Shown here one piece after another: positions 35,365-43,437 of a stretch of DNA of 64,000 bases. The position numbers and the translations under genes were made by a program. The stretch covers positions 1 to 64,000 of the forward strand of contig DATDDN010000177.1 in the NCBI GenBank assembly GCA_036523795.1. The letters run 5' to 3'. The DNA comes from 39-52-133 sp036523795. GTDB lineage: Bacteria; Pseudomonadota; Gammaproteobacteria; Burkholderiales; Gallionellaceae. The notes under the pieces were generated by a model that was not told the DNA's origin, did no database searches, and worked only from the letters and a program-made list of their open reading frames with translations. The first letter of the stretch is position 1. Each line of letters begins with the position of its first letter.

Positions 35365-35385
35365 TTAGAGAAATAAATATCATTT

Positions 35386-36609
35386 ATGGCCGCGTTCAAT
35401 TATGAGGCTCTGGATGCAACCGGGCGAGCCACACGCGGTGTCATCGAATCCGATTCGGTAAGGCTGGCCCGTGCAAGCCTGCGCGAATCGGGCTTGACGA
35501 TACTTTCAGTGGAAGAACTCACACAAGCCTCAGTCACACGCGGGCTCACAGGTTACTGGCGAAATCGACGCAATAAGATCTCAACAAGTCAGCTCAGTAT
35601 GCTTACACGGCAATTGGCCGTGCTGCTTGATGCGGGACTCACGCTCGAGCACGCGCTTAATGCGTTGATTGAACAAAGTGATAATGAAACCATTCGGCAG
35701 GTGCTCGCCGGCGTTCGTGCCGAGGTGATGGCGGGGCATACATTGGCACAAGCGATGTCTCGTTTCGGGTCAGAGTTTTCTGAAATATATCGCTCGCTAA
35801 TAAAGGCTGGTGAGGCATCTGGTGAATTGAGCCGTGTAATGTTGCGCTTGGCGGATTACACGGAGTCACGGCAGGCAATGCAGCAAAAAGTTGGCCTCGC
35901 CTTTGTTTATCCGGTCATTCTGACTGTTGTTGCGACCCTGGTCGTTGGGGGGCTGTTGATCTATGTTGTTCCGCAAGTTGTCAGTGTGTTTCAGCAAGCC
36001 CATCAAACCTTGCCGCTGCTGACCAGAATGTTGATTGGCCTCTCAAATCTGTTACAGGCTGCGTGGTTTTATTTACTGGCGCTTGTGGTTGCGGCTGTGT
36101 TTTCTGTGCGTCGTCTTTTGCGCAGAGAAGAAGTGCGCTATCAATGGCACTTGCGGCTGATGAAATTGCCGGTAATGGGACGATTGCTGCGCAGTATAAA
36201 TGCAGCCAGGATGGCGAGTACGCTGTCCATATTGTCGGGAAGTGGTGTGCCATTGCTGATTTCATTGCATGCAGCCTGTGGCGTGGTAAATATGCTGCCT
36301 ATGCGCCGTGCGTTGGAGGAGGCCGCTGCCAAGGTGCGTGAAGGTGTCAGCTTGAGCCGAGCTCTGTCCATTTCAGGCATGTTTCCGCCCATACTGATTC
36401 ACCTGATTTCGAGTGGAGAGGTAAGCGGCCGTCTTGATTCCATGCTGGATCGGGCTGCCGCCCAGCAAGAGCTTGAAGTTTCGAATTATCTCGCAGCTCT
36501 GACAGCATTGCTTGAGCCAGTCCTGACCTTATTGATGGGGGCTGTTGTATTGATCATTGTATTGGCGATTCTGATGCCGATTATCGAAATGAACCAGATG
36601 GTTCACTAA
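35386..36609 (+). CDS. gspF: Type II secretion inner-membrane platform protein F
   Basis: A 407-residue protein with two T2SF domains (about 70-192 and 275-396) and three long hydrophobic segments: VGLAFVYPVILTVVATLVVG, a second one near 220-240, and the final LLMGAVVLIIVLAILMPI. It begins AAFNYEALDATGRATRGVIE as expected for GspF. It is the last gene of the plus arm. The ribosome site is weak. Confidence 0.95.
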   Translation: MAAFNYEALDATGRATRGVIESDSVRLARASLRESGLTILSVEELTQASVTRGLTGYWRNRRNKISTSQLSMLTRQLAVLLDAGLTLEHALNALIEQSDNETIRQVLAGVRAEVMAGHTLAQAMSRFGSEFSEIYRSLIKAGEASGELSRVMLRLADYTESRQAMQQKVGLAFVYPVILTVVATLVVGGLLIYVVPQVVSVFQQAHQTLPLLTRMLIGLSNLLQAAWFYLLALVVAAVFSVRRLLRREEVRYQWHLRLMKLPVMGRLLRSINAARMASTLSILSGSGVPLLISLHAACGVVNMLPMRRALEEAAAKVREGVSLSRALSISGMFPPILIHLISSGEVSGRLDSMLDRAAAQQELEVSNYLAALTALLEPVLTLLMGAVVLIIVLAILMPIIEMNQMVH

Positions 36610-36637
36610 TTTGATTAATGTTACCGGATGATTCTGC

Positions 36638-37165
36638 ATGCTGTCGCTCCTCCACCCCAATTCCATCATCCATGTCGGCTTCATGCCTGACGCCGAAGAA
36701 ATCAACCGCCAAATCATGGCTGCCTACGCGCCATTGCGCGAGGAAGATATAGTGAAGCGCAGCCACCATTTCGGCGGCCGCTACGAAAATCTGTACATTG
36801 AACGCGAAAGGATTCCTGCGATCCAATTGGTGTTGGCGCAGGCCGAGGAGTATGCGAAGGCGATACTGCAGTCACAGCAGGCCATTCGCAGCGGCTTCTG
36901 GTTCAACGACATGGGCCCCGGGCAAGCGACCAGTGCGCATGATCATGATGAATTCGATGAGCTGCTTTCCGGTGTCTACTACGTGCAGGTGCCGGAGAAT
37001 TCAGGCAAGCTGCAGATTGTGGATCAGTACAGCCGCACCGAGGTGAATTCGCAGGCAGGCATGTTTGTGTTCTTCGCTCCGACGGTGCTGCATTCCGTCA
37101 GCGTGAATCACAGTTCGCAACGACGCATTTCGCTGGGCATGAATTTCGGCCCGGCGGCATCATAA
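36638..37165 (+). CDS. Putative 2-oxoglutarate/Fe(II)-dependent oxygenase
   Basis: A 175-residue protein resembling the TIGR02466-type 2OG-Fe(II) family. An HxD-type iron motif lies in SAHDHDEFDELLSGVYYVQV, the distal His in APTVLHSVSVN, and a 2OG-binding Arg in RRISLGMNF. The jelly-roll spacing between them (about 55 residues) fits. The substrate is unknown; relatives include protein and small-molecule hydroxylases. It lies 28 nt after gspF and 13 nt before the frnE-like gene. Confidence 0.72.
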   Translation: MLSLLHPNSIIHVGFMPDAEEINRQIMAAYAPLREEDIVKRSHHFGGRYENLYIERERIPAIQLVLAQAEEYAKAILQSQQAIRSGFWFNDMGPGQATSAHDHDEFDELLSGVYYVQVPENSGKLQIVDQYSRTEVNSQAGMFVFFAPTVLHSVSVNHSSQRRISLGMNFGPAAS

Positions 37166-37178
37166 GCAGGTGGTTTCC

Positions 37179-37850
37179 ATGCAGAACGAGACGGAAGGGG
37201 GCGGCAACGCGCTGCTTATCGATGTTTTTTCCGATGTGGTGTGCCCATGGTGTTTTATAGGCAAACGCTACCTTGAGCAGACTTTGCAGATTCTTGCGCG
37301 CGACAAACCTGATCTCAAGGTGACCGTGCGCTGGCAGCCGTATTTCCTGGACCCGGGAGCGCCGATGGAGGGGGATGCCTATCGCCCGCATCTGGAGCAG
37401 AAGTTTGGCGGCGCAGCCAAGGTGGACGCCTTGTTTGCCCAGGTTGAAGCCGCTGCCCGAGAGGCCGGACTGACGCTGGCACTGGACAAGATCAGATTGC
37501 GCCCCAACACCTTGAATGCACACCGCCTTATCCACCGTTTCCAGCAGCGCGGCAATGCGGATGCGCTCGTGGAGCGCCTGTTCGCCGCGCATTTCCAGCA
37601 TGGGGAATTCATCGGTGACAAACAGCTGTTGATCAGGCTGGCTGTCGAGTGCGGCGATGACGCGGCAGCGGTGGCTGCCTATCTGGATACACTGGAAGGC
37701 AGCGTGGCTGTGCTGGAACAGGCAGTGCGCGCGCGCAAGGCAGGCATCACCGGTGTTCCTTTCTTCATCTTCAACGGCAAGCAGGCGATGACCGGTGCCC
37801 AGCCGCCGGAACAAATGCTGGGCATCATCGAGCAGGTGCTGAAGGGCTAA
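37179..37850 (+). CDS. DsbA-family oxidoreductase, FrnE-like
   Basis: A 223-residue thioredoxin-fold protein. The N-terminal motif DVFSDVVCPWCFIGKRYLEQ carries the CPWC active site, and a helical insertion and the cis-Pro region GITGVPFFIFNGKQAMTGAQ follow. No signal peptide is present, so it is cytoplasmic, as usual for FrnE/2-hydroxychromene-isomerase relatives. The ATG at 37179 was chosen over an in-frame GTG at 37170. Its stop shares bases with the stop of tex on the opposite strand. Confidence 0.9.
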   Translation: MQNETEGGGNALLIDVFSDVVCPWCFIGKRYLEQTLQILARDKPDLKVTVRWQPYFLDPGAPMEGDAYRPHLEQKFGGAAKVDALFAQVEAAAREAGLTLALDKIRLRPNTLNAHRLIHRFQQRGNADALVERLFAAHFQHGEFIGDKQLLIRLAVECGDDAAAVAAYLDTLEGSVAVLEQAVRARKAGITGVPFFIFNGKQAMTGAQPPEQMLGIIEQVLKG

Positions 37851-40186
37851 CCCTTCAGTTTGGCAAATGCCGCGGCCATGGCGTTGTTGGCTGCAGCCGG
37901 TCGGCTTTGCTGGTGCTGGGCCAGGCGCTTCGCGTCGTTGCGGTCACGGCCTTCCGGCTTGCTGCCGGCCTGCGCTGCGCTGTCGCCAAGACGCATGGTG
38001 AGCGCAATGCGTTTGCGTTTCTCGTCCACTTCCAGCACCTTCACCTTCACCACCTGTCCGGCCTTGACTACCGTGTGCGGGTCTTTGACGAAGGTATTGG
38101 ACAGGGCGGAGATGTGTACCAGTCCGTCCTGGTGCACGCCGATGTCGACAAAGGCGCCGAACGCGGCCACATTGGTGACGATACCCTCAAGAATCATGTC
38201 GGGACGCAGGTCCTTGATCTCCTCAACACCCTCCTTGAATTTCGCCGTGGTGAATTCCGGGCGCGGGTCACGGCCGGGCTTTTCCAGCTCTTTCAGGATG
38301 TCGCTGATGGTCGGGATGCCAAACTGCTCGTCAGCATATTTCGACGGATTGAGCGACTGCAGCAGCCTGCTGTCGCCGATGATGCCTTTGATGTCCTTGC
38401 GCAGGTCGGCGAGGATCTTCTGCACCAATGGGTAGGATTCAGGATGGACCGCTGAGGCATCCAGCGGGTTTTCCCCGCCCATGATGCGCAGGAAGCCGGC
38501 AGCCTGCTCGAAAGTCTTGTCTCCCAGACGTGGCACTGCGCGCAATGCGGCGCGCGAGGAGAACATGCCGTTCAGGTCGCGGTATGACACGATGCTCTGC
38601 GCCACGCTGCTGCTCAAACCCGACACACGCGCCAGCAGCGGGGCAGAAGCCGTGTTCACATCGACGCCCACGGCGTTGACACAATCTTCCACCACGGCGT
38701 CCAGCGAGCGTGCCAGCTGCGCCTGGCTCACGTCATGCTGGTATTGTCCAACGCCGATGGATTTGGGGTCGATCTTGACCAGTTCCGCCAGCGGGTCCTG
38801 CAGGCGGCGCGCGATCGAGACGGCGCCCCGCAGGGAGACGTCCATGTCAGGCAGTTCGCGCGAAGCGAATTCCGATGCGGAATATACCGATGCGCCCGCT
38901 TCCGACACCACAATTGAAGTGAGGTTGAGCTCGGGACGCAGCTTGATCAGGTCCTTGGCCAGCTTGTCGGTCTCGCGCGAGGCGGTGCCGTTGCCGATGG
39001 AGATCAGGGACACCTTGTGCTTTTCTGCCAGTGCGGACAGCGTGCGCAGGGCACCATTCCAGTCGTTCTGCGGCTGGTGCGGGTAGACCACGGCGGTATC
39101 GACCACCTTGCCCGTAGCATCCACCACCGCCACCTTGACGCCGGTGCGCATGCCGGGGTCCAGCCCCATGGTGGCGCGCGGACCTGCCGGCGCGGCCAGC
39201 AACAGGTCTTTCAGGTTGCGCGCAAACACCTGGATGGCTTCGACCTCTGCGCGCTCGCGCAGGGCGCTCATCAATTCGCTGTCCAGGTGCAGGAAGATCT
39301 TCACGCGCCACGCCCAGCGCACGGTGTCGGAAAGCCACTTGTCGGCCGGGCGGTTCTGGTTCTGGATGTTGAATTGAGCGGCAATGCGCGCTTCGCAGGG
39401 ATTGTGCGGGGCATCCCATCTCGGTTTCTCTTCTTCGCTATCCAGGCGCAACGTGACATTCAGCATCTCCTCACGGCGGCCGCGGAACAGCGCCAGGGCG
39501 CGATGCGAAGGAATGGCCTTGAGCGGCTCGGCGTAATCAAAGTAGTCGGCGAATTTCTCGCCGGCGTCCTGCTTGCCGTCCTCCACCCTGGACTCGACGA
39601 CGCCGTGCTCCTGCAGATAGCCGCGCAACGCCTGCAACAGGTTGGCATCTTCGGCAAAGCGTTCCATCAGGATCTGGCGTGCACCATCCAGCGCGGCCTT
39701 GGTGTCCGGCACGCCCGGGTTGTCGCCCTGATCGGTGCTGAACGAGGGCTTGAGATATTTTGCGGCCTCTTCTTCCGGGTTCAGGGCCGGGTTGGCCAGC
39801 AATGCATCCGCCAGCGGCTGCAAGCCGGCCTCCACGGCAATCTGCGCCTTGGTGCGGCGTTTGGGCTTGTAGGGCAGGTAAAGGTCTTCCAGGCGCGTTT
39901 TTTCTTCGGCATGCATGATGGCGTCGAGCAGGGCAGGCGTCATCTTCTTCTGTTCTTCAATGGAAGCGATGATGGCGGCGCGACGCTCTTCCAGCTCGCG
40001 CAGGTAACGCAGGCGCTCTTCCAGCAAACGCAACTGGATATCGTCCAGCCCGCCGGTGGCTTCCTTGCGGTAGCGGGCAATGAATGGAACGGTTGCGCCT
40101 TCATCCAGCAGTGCAATGGCGGCAATGATTTGCGCTGGCTTGGCAGCGAGTTCGCTGGCAAGTCGTTGTTCGATAGGAGGTAACAT
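37847..40186 (-). CDS. tex: Transcription accessory protein Tex
   Basis: A 779-residue RNA-binding protein. The N-terminal HTH and Tex central domain are followed by a YqgF/RNase H-like domain (TMGLDPGMRTGVKVAVVDAT), HhH motifs (about 495-570, LSSSVAQSIVSYRDLNGMF) and a C-terminal S1 domain (about 650-720, EGIVTNVAAFGAFVDIGVHQ). This is the full standard architecture. Its 3' end overlaps the frnE-like gene by 4 nt on the opposite strand. Confidence 0.96.
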   Translation of the reverse strand: MLPPIEQRLASELAAKPAQIIAAIALLDEGATVPFIARYRKEATGGLDDIQLRLLEERLRYLRELEERRAAIIASIEEQKKMTPALLDAIMHAEEKTRLEDLYLPYKPKRRTKAQIAVEAGLQPLADALLANPALNPEEEAAKYLKPSFSTDQGDNPGVPDTKAALDGARQILMERFAEDANLLQALRGYLQEHGVVESRVEDGKQDAGEKFADYFDYAEPLKAIPSHRALALFRGRREEMLNVTLRLDSEEEKPRWDAPHNPCEARIAAQFNIQNQNRPADKWLSDTVRWAWRVKIFLHLDSELMSALRERAEVEAIQVFARNLKDLLLAAPAGPRATMGLDPGMRTGVKVAVVDATGKVVDTAVVYPHQPQNDWNGALRTLSALAEKHKVSLISIGNGTASRETDKLAKDLIKLRPELNLTSIVVSEAGASVYSASEFASRELPDMDVSLRGAVSIARRLQDPLAELVKIDPKSIGVGQYQHDVSQAQLARSLDAVVEDCVNAVGVDVNTASAPLLARVSGLSSSVAQSIVSYRDLNGMFSSRAALRAVPRLGDKTFEQAAGFLRIMGGENPLDASAVHPESYPLVQKILADLRKDIKGIIGDSRLLQSLNPSKYADEQFGIPTISDILKELEKPGRDPRPEFTTAKFKEGVEEIKDLRPDMILEGIVTNVAAFGAFVDIGVHQDGLVHISALSNTFVKDPHTVVKAGQVVKVKVLEVDEKRKRIALTMRLGDSAAQAGSKPEGRDRNDAKRLAQHQQSRPAAANNAMAAAFAKLKG

Positions 40187-40267
40187 GGGGAAAGAACCGT
40201 CTGTCGTGGTATTTCAGTTTAAAAACAATTAATTACATTTGTGTACAACAAAAAGCGAGGTGCGATT

Positions 40268-40447
40268 ATGCCGTACACCGATGCTGATCGTAAAACGATT
40301 TTGCGAGATACCGGCAAGAGGAGCGCGGTTAATTCGCTGCAACCTGTAGCCTGGCTTGTTTGGGAAGGGAACAACTCACAGAGCTCCGCTTGCAGTCCAC
40401 ATGGTGTTGCCTTATTGTGGCAGTTCATTAGCGATCGCTACTATTAA
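40268..40447 (+). CDS. Possible small protein, unknown
   Basis: A 59-codon frame in the 282-bp gap between tex and the DUF302 gene. A GAGGTG ribosome-like site lies 7 nt before the ATG. The product starts MPYTDADRKTILRDTGKR and is polar with one Trp-rich stretch. I recognise no domain. It may equally be a decayed fragment or leader sequence; coding potential is weak. Confidence 0.25.
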   Translation: MPYTDADRKTILRDTGKRSAVNSLQPVAWLVWEGNNSQSSACSPHGVALLWQFISDRYY

Positions 40448-40468
40448 CCCTTGAGACCGAGGTGACTT

Positions 40469-40852
40469 ATGTTCTATGTCGTAGAAAGCAACAAATCGTT
40501 CGAGCAGGCTTCTACCGATCTGGAGGCGGCAGTCAAAGCCAACAGCTTTGGCGTGCTGCACATTCACGATATCGGCAACACCTTGCGTGGCAAAGGGATT
40601 GCATTTGGAGAGCAGTGCCGTGTATTTGAGGTCTGCAATCCAGGCCAGGCCGCCAAGGTGCTGGCGACTGACATGCGCATGAATATGGCCCTGCCGTGTC
40701 GTATCTCGGTTTATACCGAGGGCAACAAGACCATGATCGGCATGATCAAGCCGCAGCAGATCCTGGCAGCCCTGTCGCAGGACCCGGCGCTGGCACAAGT
40801 GGCCAGGGAAGTGGAGGCCACGACCATCAAGATCATCAATGAGGCGAGATAG
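40469..40852 (+). CDS. DUF302 domain protein
   Basis: A 127-residue cytoplasmic protein with the DUF302 core: FYVVESNKSFEQASTDLEAA, GVLHIHDIGNTLRGKG and LPCRISVYTEGNKTMIGMI. GAGGTG lies 5 nt before the ATG. It has two cysteines, in EQCRVFEVCN. The function of DUF302 is not established. It ends 1 nt before the convergent stop of the first dsrE gene. Confidence 0.85.
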   Translation: MFYVVESNKSFEQASTDLEAAVKANSFGVLHIHDIGNTLRGKGIAFGEQCRVFEVCNPGQAAKVLATDMRMNMALPCRISVYTEGNKTMIGMIKPQQILAALSQDPALAQVAREVEATTIKIINEAR

Positions 40853-40853
40853 G

Positions 40854-41309
40854 TTACGGCTTGACGTAGGCGTAGCCTTGTTGCTGCAACTGCATGATCT
40901 TGACTATGGCCGCCGGTGCATAACCGAGTTCTGGCAGCATGTCATCCTTGGTCAGATGCTGGCCCTTCATGGTGTTCTCACAGGCAATGAATTCAATACC
41001 TGTCTTCATCGCGTCGGTGACCTCGCCGCCGACGGGTGAATCCAGCGTCAGCATGCCCAGGCCTGCGCCATAGGCAACGACCACAATCTTGACGTTGCCA
41101 GTTCCCAATTCATGCTGCACATTGCGGATGTTGCTCAGCACGCTGTTCCATTTGTGCGTATCTTCATCGCTGATCTGCATCACGATCTTGTTGCGTGTGG
41201 TGCTGGGCTGATGAACCTTCTTGTCGGCAGACCAGGCTGGTGCTGTCATGGACAGCCATGTAATGATGGCGAGTACGGCAAGGGCAAGTGATTGGCGGGA
41301 AAGTTTCAC
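40854..41309 (-). CDS. Exported DsrE-family protein (copy 1)
   Basis: A 151-residue protein with a signal peptide (1-28, cleavage after PAWSA) and a DsrE/YchN-like fold: KIVMQISDED strand, KIVVVAYGAGLGML strand-loop, and the EFIACENTMKGQHLT motif with Cys110. It ends QQGYAYVKP, like copy 2. The GTG at 41309, 7 nt after AGGAG, is preferred to an upstream TTG. It lies 48 nt downstream of the dsbC-like gene on the same strand. DsrE relatives move sulfane sulfur via such a cysteine, but this protein should be periplasmic. Confidence 0.85.
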   Translation of the reverse strand: MKLSRQSLALAVLAIITWLSMTAPAWSADKKVHQPSTTRNKIVMQISDEDTHKWNSVLSNIRNVQHELGTGNVKIVVVAYGAGLGMLTLDSPVGGEVTDAMKTGIEFIACENTMKGQHLTKDDMLPELGYAPAAIVKIMQLQQQGYAYVKP

Positions 41310-41357
41310 GATGCTGCTCCTCAAAATATGTTTACCGGTTGCTGTGCAGGCCGCATG

Positions 41358-42062
41358 TTATTTCCTGCTCGACTCAGCGAGCTGTTGCTCGAGTGGTTCG
41401 GTTTCCATCCAGCCAGCCTTCGTGTAGCCGTCTTCAAAGACCAGGGTAGGGGTGACGTAAATATTCATCTTCCTGGCGAGAGCTCCGATCTCGCGCAGGG
41501 CCTGGGTATTGCACGATGCAGCAGCTGGCGTGACACCTTGCAGCATGTGATCTTCCCATGCCTGGAGGCGACTTGGCGCACACCAGATGGCTTGGGCCAT
41601 TTCTTCGGAACCGGGCAGGAGGGTGACGGGGAAGTAATAGATGGTCACATCGGTCAGCCCCTGCATTTCATGCTCGAGCTTCTTGCAGTAGCCACAATTG
41701 GGGTCACTGAATACCGCAACCCGGCGTGTCCCCTTGCCGATGACCCTCTTGATCGCCAGTTGCAGAGGCATGCTGTCGAATTTGATCGGATACAGTTGTT
41801 TTTCGCGGGCCTCGGTCAGGTTGGCCATGGTCTTCAGGTCGATCACGCTGCCGGAAAACAGGTAGCGCATTTTGTCATCTGTGTAGAACAGCTGATCTTC
41901 GAATACCACCTCATACAGACCGAAATAGGGCGTCTTGGTGACGCTGATCAGCTTCTGGTAAGGAAATTTTTTGGACATTGCCTCTTTGACGCTGGCTTCG
42001 TCAGCCCACGCTGCCTGAGCCAGGCAAAAGCCCAGTAACAGAAATCGGGTAATTGCTTTCAT
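41358..42062 (-). CDS. DsbC-like thiol:disulfide isomerase
   Basis: A 234-residue periplasmic protein with a signal peptide (ITRFLLLGFCLAQAAWA). An N-terminal DsbC dimerisation domain (about 22-80) precedes a thioredoxin domain with active site NCGYCKKLEHEMQ and cis-Pro VTPTLVFEDG. An additional Cys pair (near residues 161 and 184) is present, as in other DsbC proteins. The ATG at 42062 begins the signal peptide. It may keep Sox or DsrE cysteines reduced; this is inferred from the neighbourhood. Confidence 0.9.
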   Translation of the reverse strand: MKAITRFLLLGFCLAQAAWADEASVKEAMSKKFPYQKLISVTKTPYFGLYEVVFEDQLFYTDDKMRYLFSGSVIDLKTMANLTEAREKQLYPIKFDSMPLQLAIKRVIGKGTRRVAVFSDPNCGYCKKLEHEMQGLTDVTIYYFPVTLLPGSEEMAQAIWCAPSRLQAWEDHMLQGVTPAAASCNTQALREIGALARKMNIYVTPTLVFEDGYTKAGWMETEPLEQQLAESSRK

Positions 42063-42094
42063 ATGCTTTCGGAACGAGTACGCCTGACGCTGGC

Positions 42095-42123
42095 ATTATA
42101 GCCATGTCGCAAGGCTTTTGACG
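42095..42123 (-). promoter_or_regulatory. Possible sigma-70 promoter of dsbC-dsrE1
   Basis: On the minus strand a consensus TATAAT lies at 42095-42100, 33 nt before the dsbC-like start codon. The -35 position is poor (CGTCAA at 17-bp spacing), so an activator may be needed. Confidence 0.5.
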
Positions 42124-42240
42124 TTGCAGGGATGCTCCAGCCAGTGAGTGCGACCGGAGCAGTGTCTTTCCCGGGGCGCTGGCTGTGACCATTGCTTATT
42201 TGTGCCTCCGGGCTGGTTGCCTCAAAGCCTGCAGCTGTCC

Positions 42241-42690
42241 CTATGGCCGGATGTAGGCGTAGCCTTCTTTTTGCTTGTGCATCAGCTCGATGACTCCGGC
42301 AGGCACATATCCGATTGAGGACAGCATGTCGTTGTGCGTGAGATTCTGGGATTTCATCGTGTTCTCACAGGCAACGACCTTGATTCCGGCATCCTTTGCC
42401 TCGTCAATGCGGCTCGCAACGGTAGAATCGAATTTCAGCATGGCGATGCCAGGCCCGTAGACGACAATTTCCACATCTACATTAGCAGCGCCTAATGCTT
42501 CCTGTGCGTTCTTGGCGTTATTCAGCGCAAGATTCCACTTCTTGGGGTCAGCGTCACTGACCTGGAATACTACTTTTTCGTGGCCAGCCACGCTGGTCTG
42601 ATTGTCCCCGGCCTGTGCAGGTGTAATGGACAGGGCGAATGAAAGGACAAAAATACTTGCGATATACTGCGACAACGTAATGAACTTCAT
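42241..42690 (-). CDS. Exported DsrE-family protein (copy 2), predicted ECF target
   Basis: A 149-residue paralogue of copy 1. The signal peptide (1-27, cleavage after PAQA) is followed by VVFQVSDADPKKWNLAL, VEIVVYGPGIAMLKFDS and KVVACENTMKSQNLTHND with Cys108. It ends EGYAYIRP. GAGGAG lies 9 nt before the ATG at 42690; an ATG 6 nt upstream is also possible. It is divergent from the ECF sigma gene and carries the same GGAATAAA-N14-CGTC element. Its likely role is periplasmic sulfur binding, transfer or signalling. Confidence 0.86.
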   Translation of the reverse strand: MKFITLSQYIASIFVLSFALSITPAQAGDNQTSVAGHEKVVFQVSDADPKKWNLALNNAKNAQEALGAANVDVEIVVYGPGIAMLKFDSTVASRIDEAKDAGIKVVACENTMKSQNLTHNDMLSSIGYVPAGVIELMHKQKEGYAYIRP

Positions 42691-42741
42691 TGGCATGTTC
42701 TCCTCAGGTTTATCGTGGCAATAGATGTCCACTCCGTTAAT

Positions 42742-42767
42742 GACGCTGTCCGTTTTCGCTTTATTCC
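42742..42767 (-). promoter_or_regulatory. ECF-type promoter of dsrE2
   Basis: Minus strand: GGAATAAA (42760-42767), 14 nt, CGTC (42742-42745), ending about 52 nt before the dsrE2 start. The element is identical in both boxes and spacing to the one ahead of the divergent ECF gene, which is why it is called ECF-dependent. Confidence 0.72.
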
Positions 42768-42803
42768 TCCTTTTGGGCTGATTGCAGAAAAATGCAGGGA
42801 AAT

Positions 42804-42829
42804 GGAATAAACCGGGAGTGCGTCGCGTC
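42804..42829 (+). promoter_or_regulatory. ECF-type autoregulatory promoter of the sigma factor operon
   Basis: Plus strand: GGAATAAA (42804-42811), 14 nt, CGTC (42826-42829), ending 47 nt before the ECF start codon. GGAAT-type -35 and CGTC-type -10 boxes are characteristic of ECF sigma promoters; autoregulation is usual in this class. Confidence 0.74.
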
Positions 42830-42876
42830 TTAGTCACTGTGCGGGTAAATTTCCATAGCGTTGATAGCGAGACCAG

Positions 42877-43437
42877 ATGAAAATTCTTTCCTTGTTCTGT
42901 CGTGGCAGCGAATTTCAGGCACAACTGGAGGCCATACGCCCCAAGTTGTATCGGGTGGCCTATTCCTGGAGTCACAACTCGGCTCTGGCAGATGATCTGG
43001 TGCAGGAAACTCTGGTCAAGGCCCTGAAGAATTCTGGCCAATTGCGTGATCCCGAACTATTCAATGGCTGGGTGTTCAGCATCTTGGCCAATTGCTGGCG
43101 TGACCATTTTCGTCAATACCGCGAAATGGACGACATTGACGAAATCGAGGATTTTCAGTGCGTGCATGAGGCCACACCGGAGGATGCACATTCGCAATCG
43201 CAGCTGGTGTTGCGGGTACGCAACGCCGTTGCCAAGCTGCCGTTGGGGCAGCGCCAGGTATTGACACTGGTGGATCTGGAGGAAATGTCGTACATCGAGG
43301 TGGCTGCAATACTGGAAATTCCCATCGGCACGGTGATGAGCCGCTTGTGCCGTGCCCGTGCGGCACTGAAGGCAACATTGAATGAGCTCGCGCCCAGGCA
43401 GGTGGCGCCAGTCGCTCAAATCAGGAGGGTGAAATGA
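42877..43437 (+). CDS. ECF RNA polymerase sigma factor
   Basis: A 186-residue sigma factor. Region 2 contains YRVAYSWSHNSALADDLVQE (DNA melting and -10 recognition); region 4 contains LPLGQRQVLTLVDLEEMSY and EIPIGTVMSRLCRARAALK (-35 recognition HTH). Region 3 is absent, as in ECF factors. It overlaps the next gene, in the anti-sigma position, by 4 nt (ATGA). Its own promoter and that of the divergent dsrE2 gene share one motif, so both are predicted targets. Confidence 0.93.
   Translation: MKILSLFCRGSEFQAQLEAIRPKLYRVAYSWSHNSALADDLVQETLVKALKNSGQLRDPELFNGWVFSILANCWRDHFRQYREMDDIDEIEDFQCVHEATPEDAHSQSQLVLRVRNAVAKLPLGQRQVLTLVDLEEMSYIEVAAILEIPIGTVMSRLCRARAALKATLNELAPRQVAPVAQIRRVK

Noticed and set aside
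42697..43041. N-terminal extension of the second DsrE protein
   Set aside because: The frame is open upstream, but the extension would run through the divergent promoters and bury the clear signal peptide that starts at 42690-42696.
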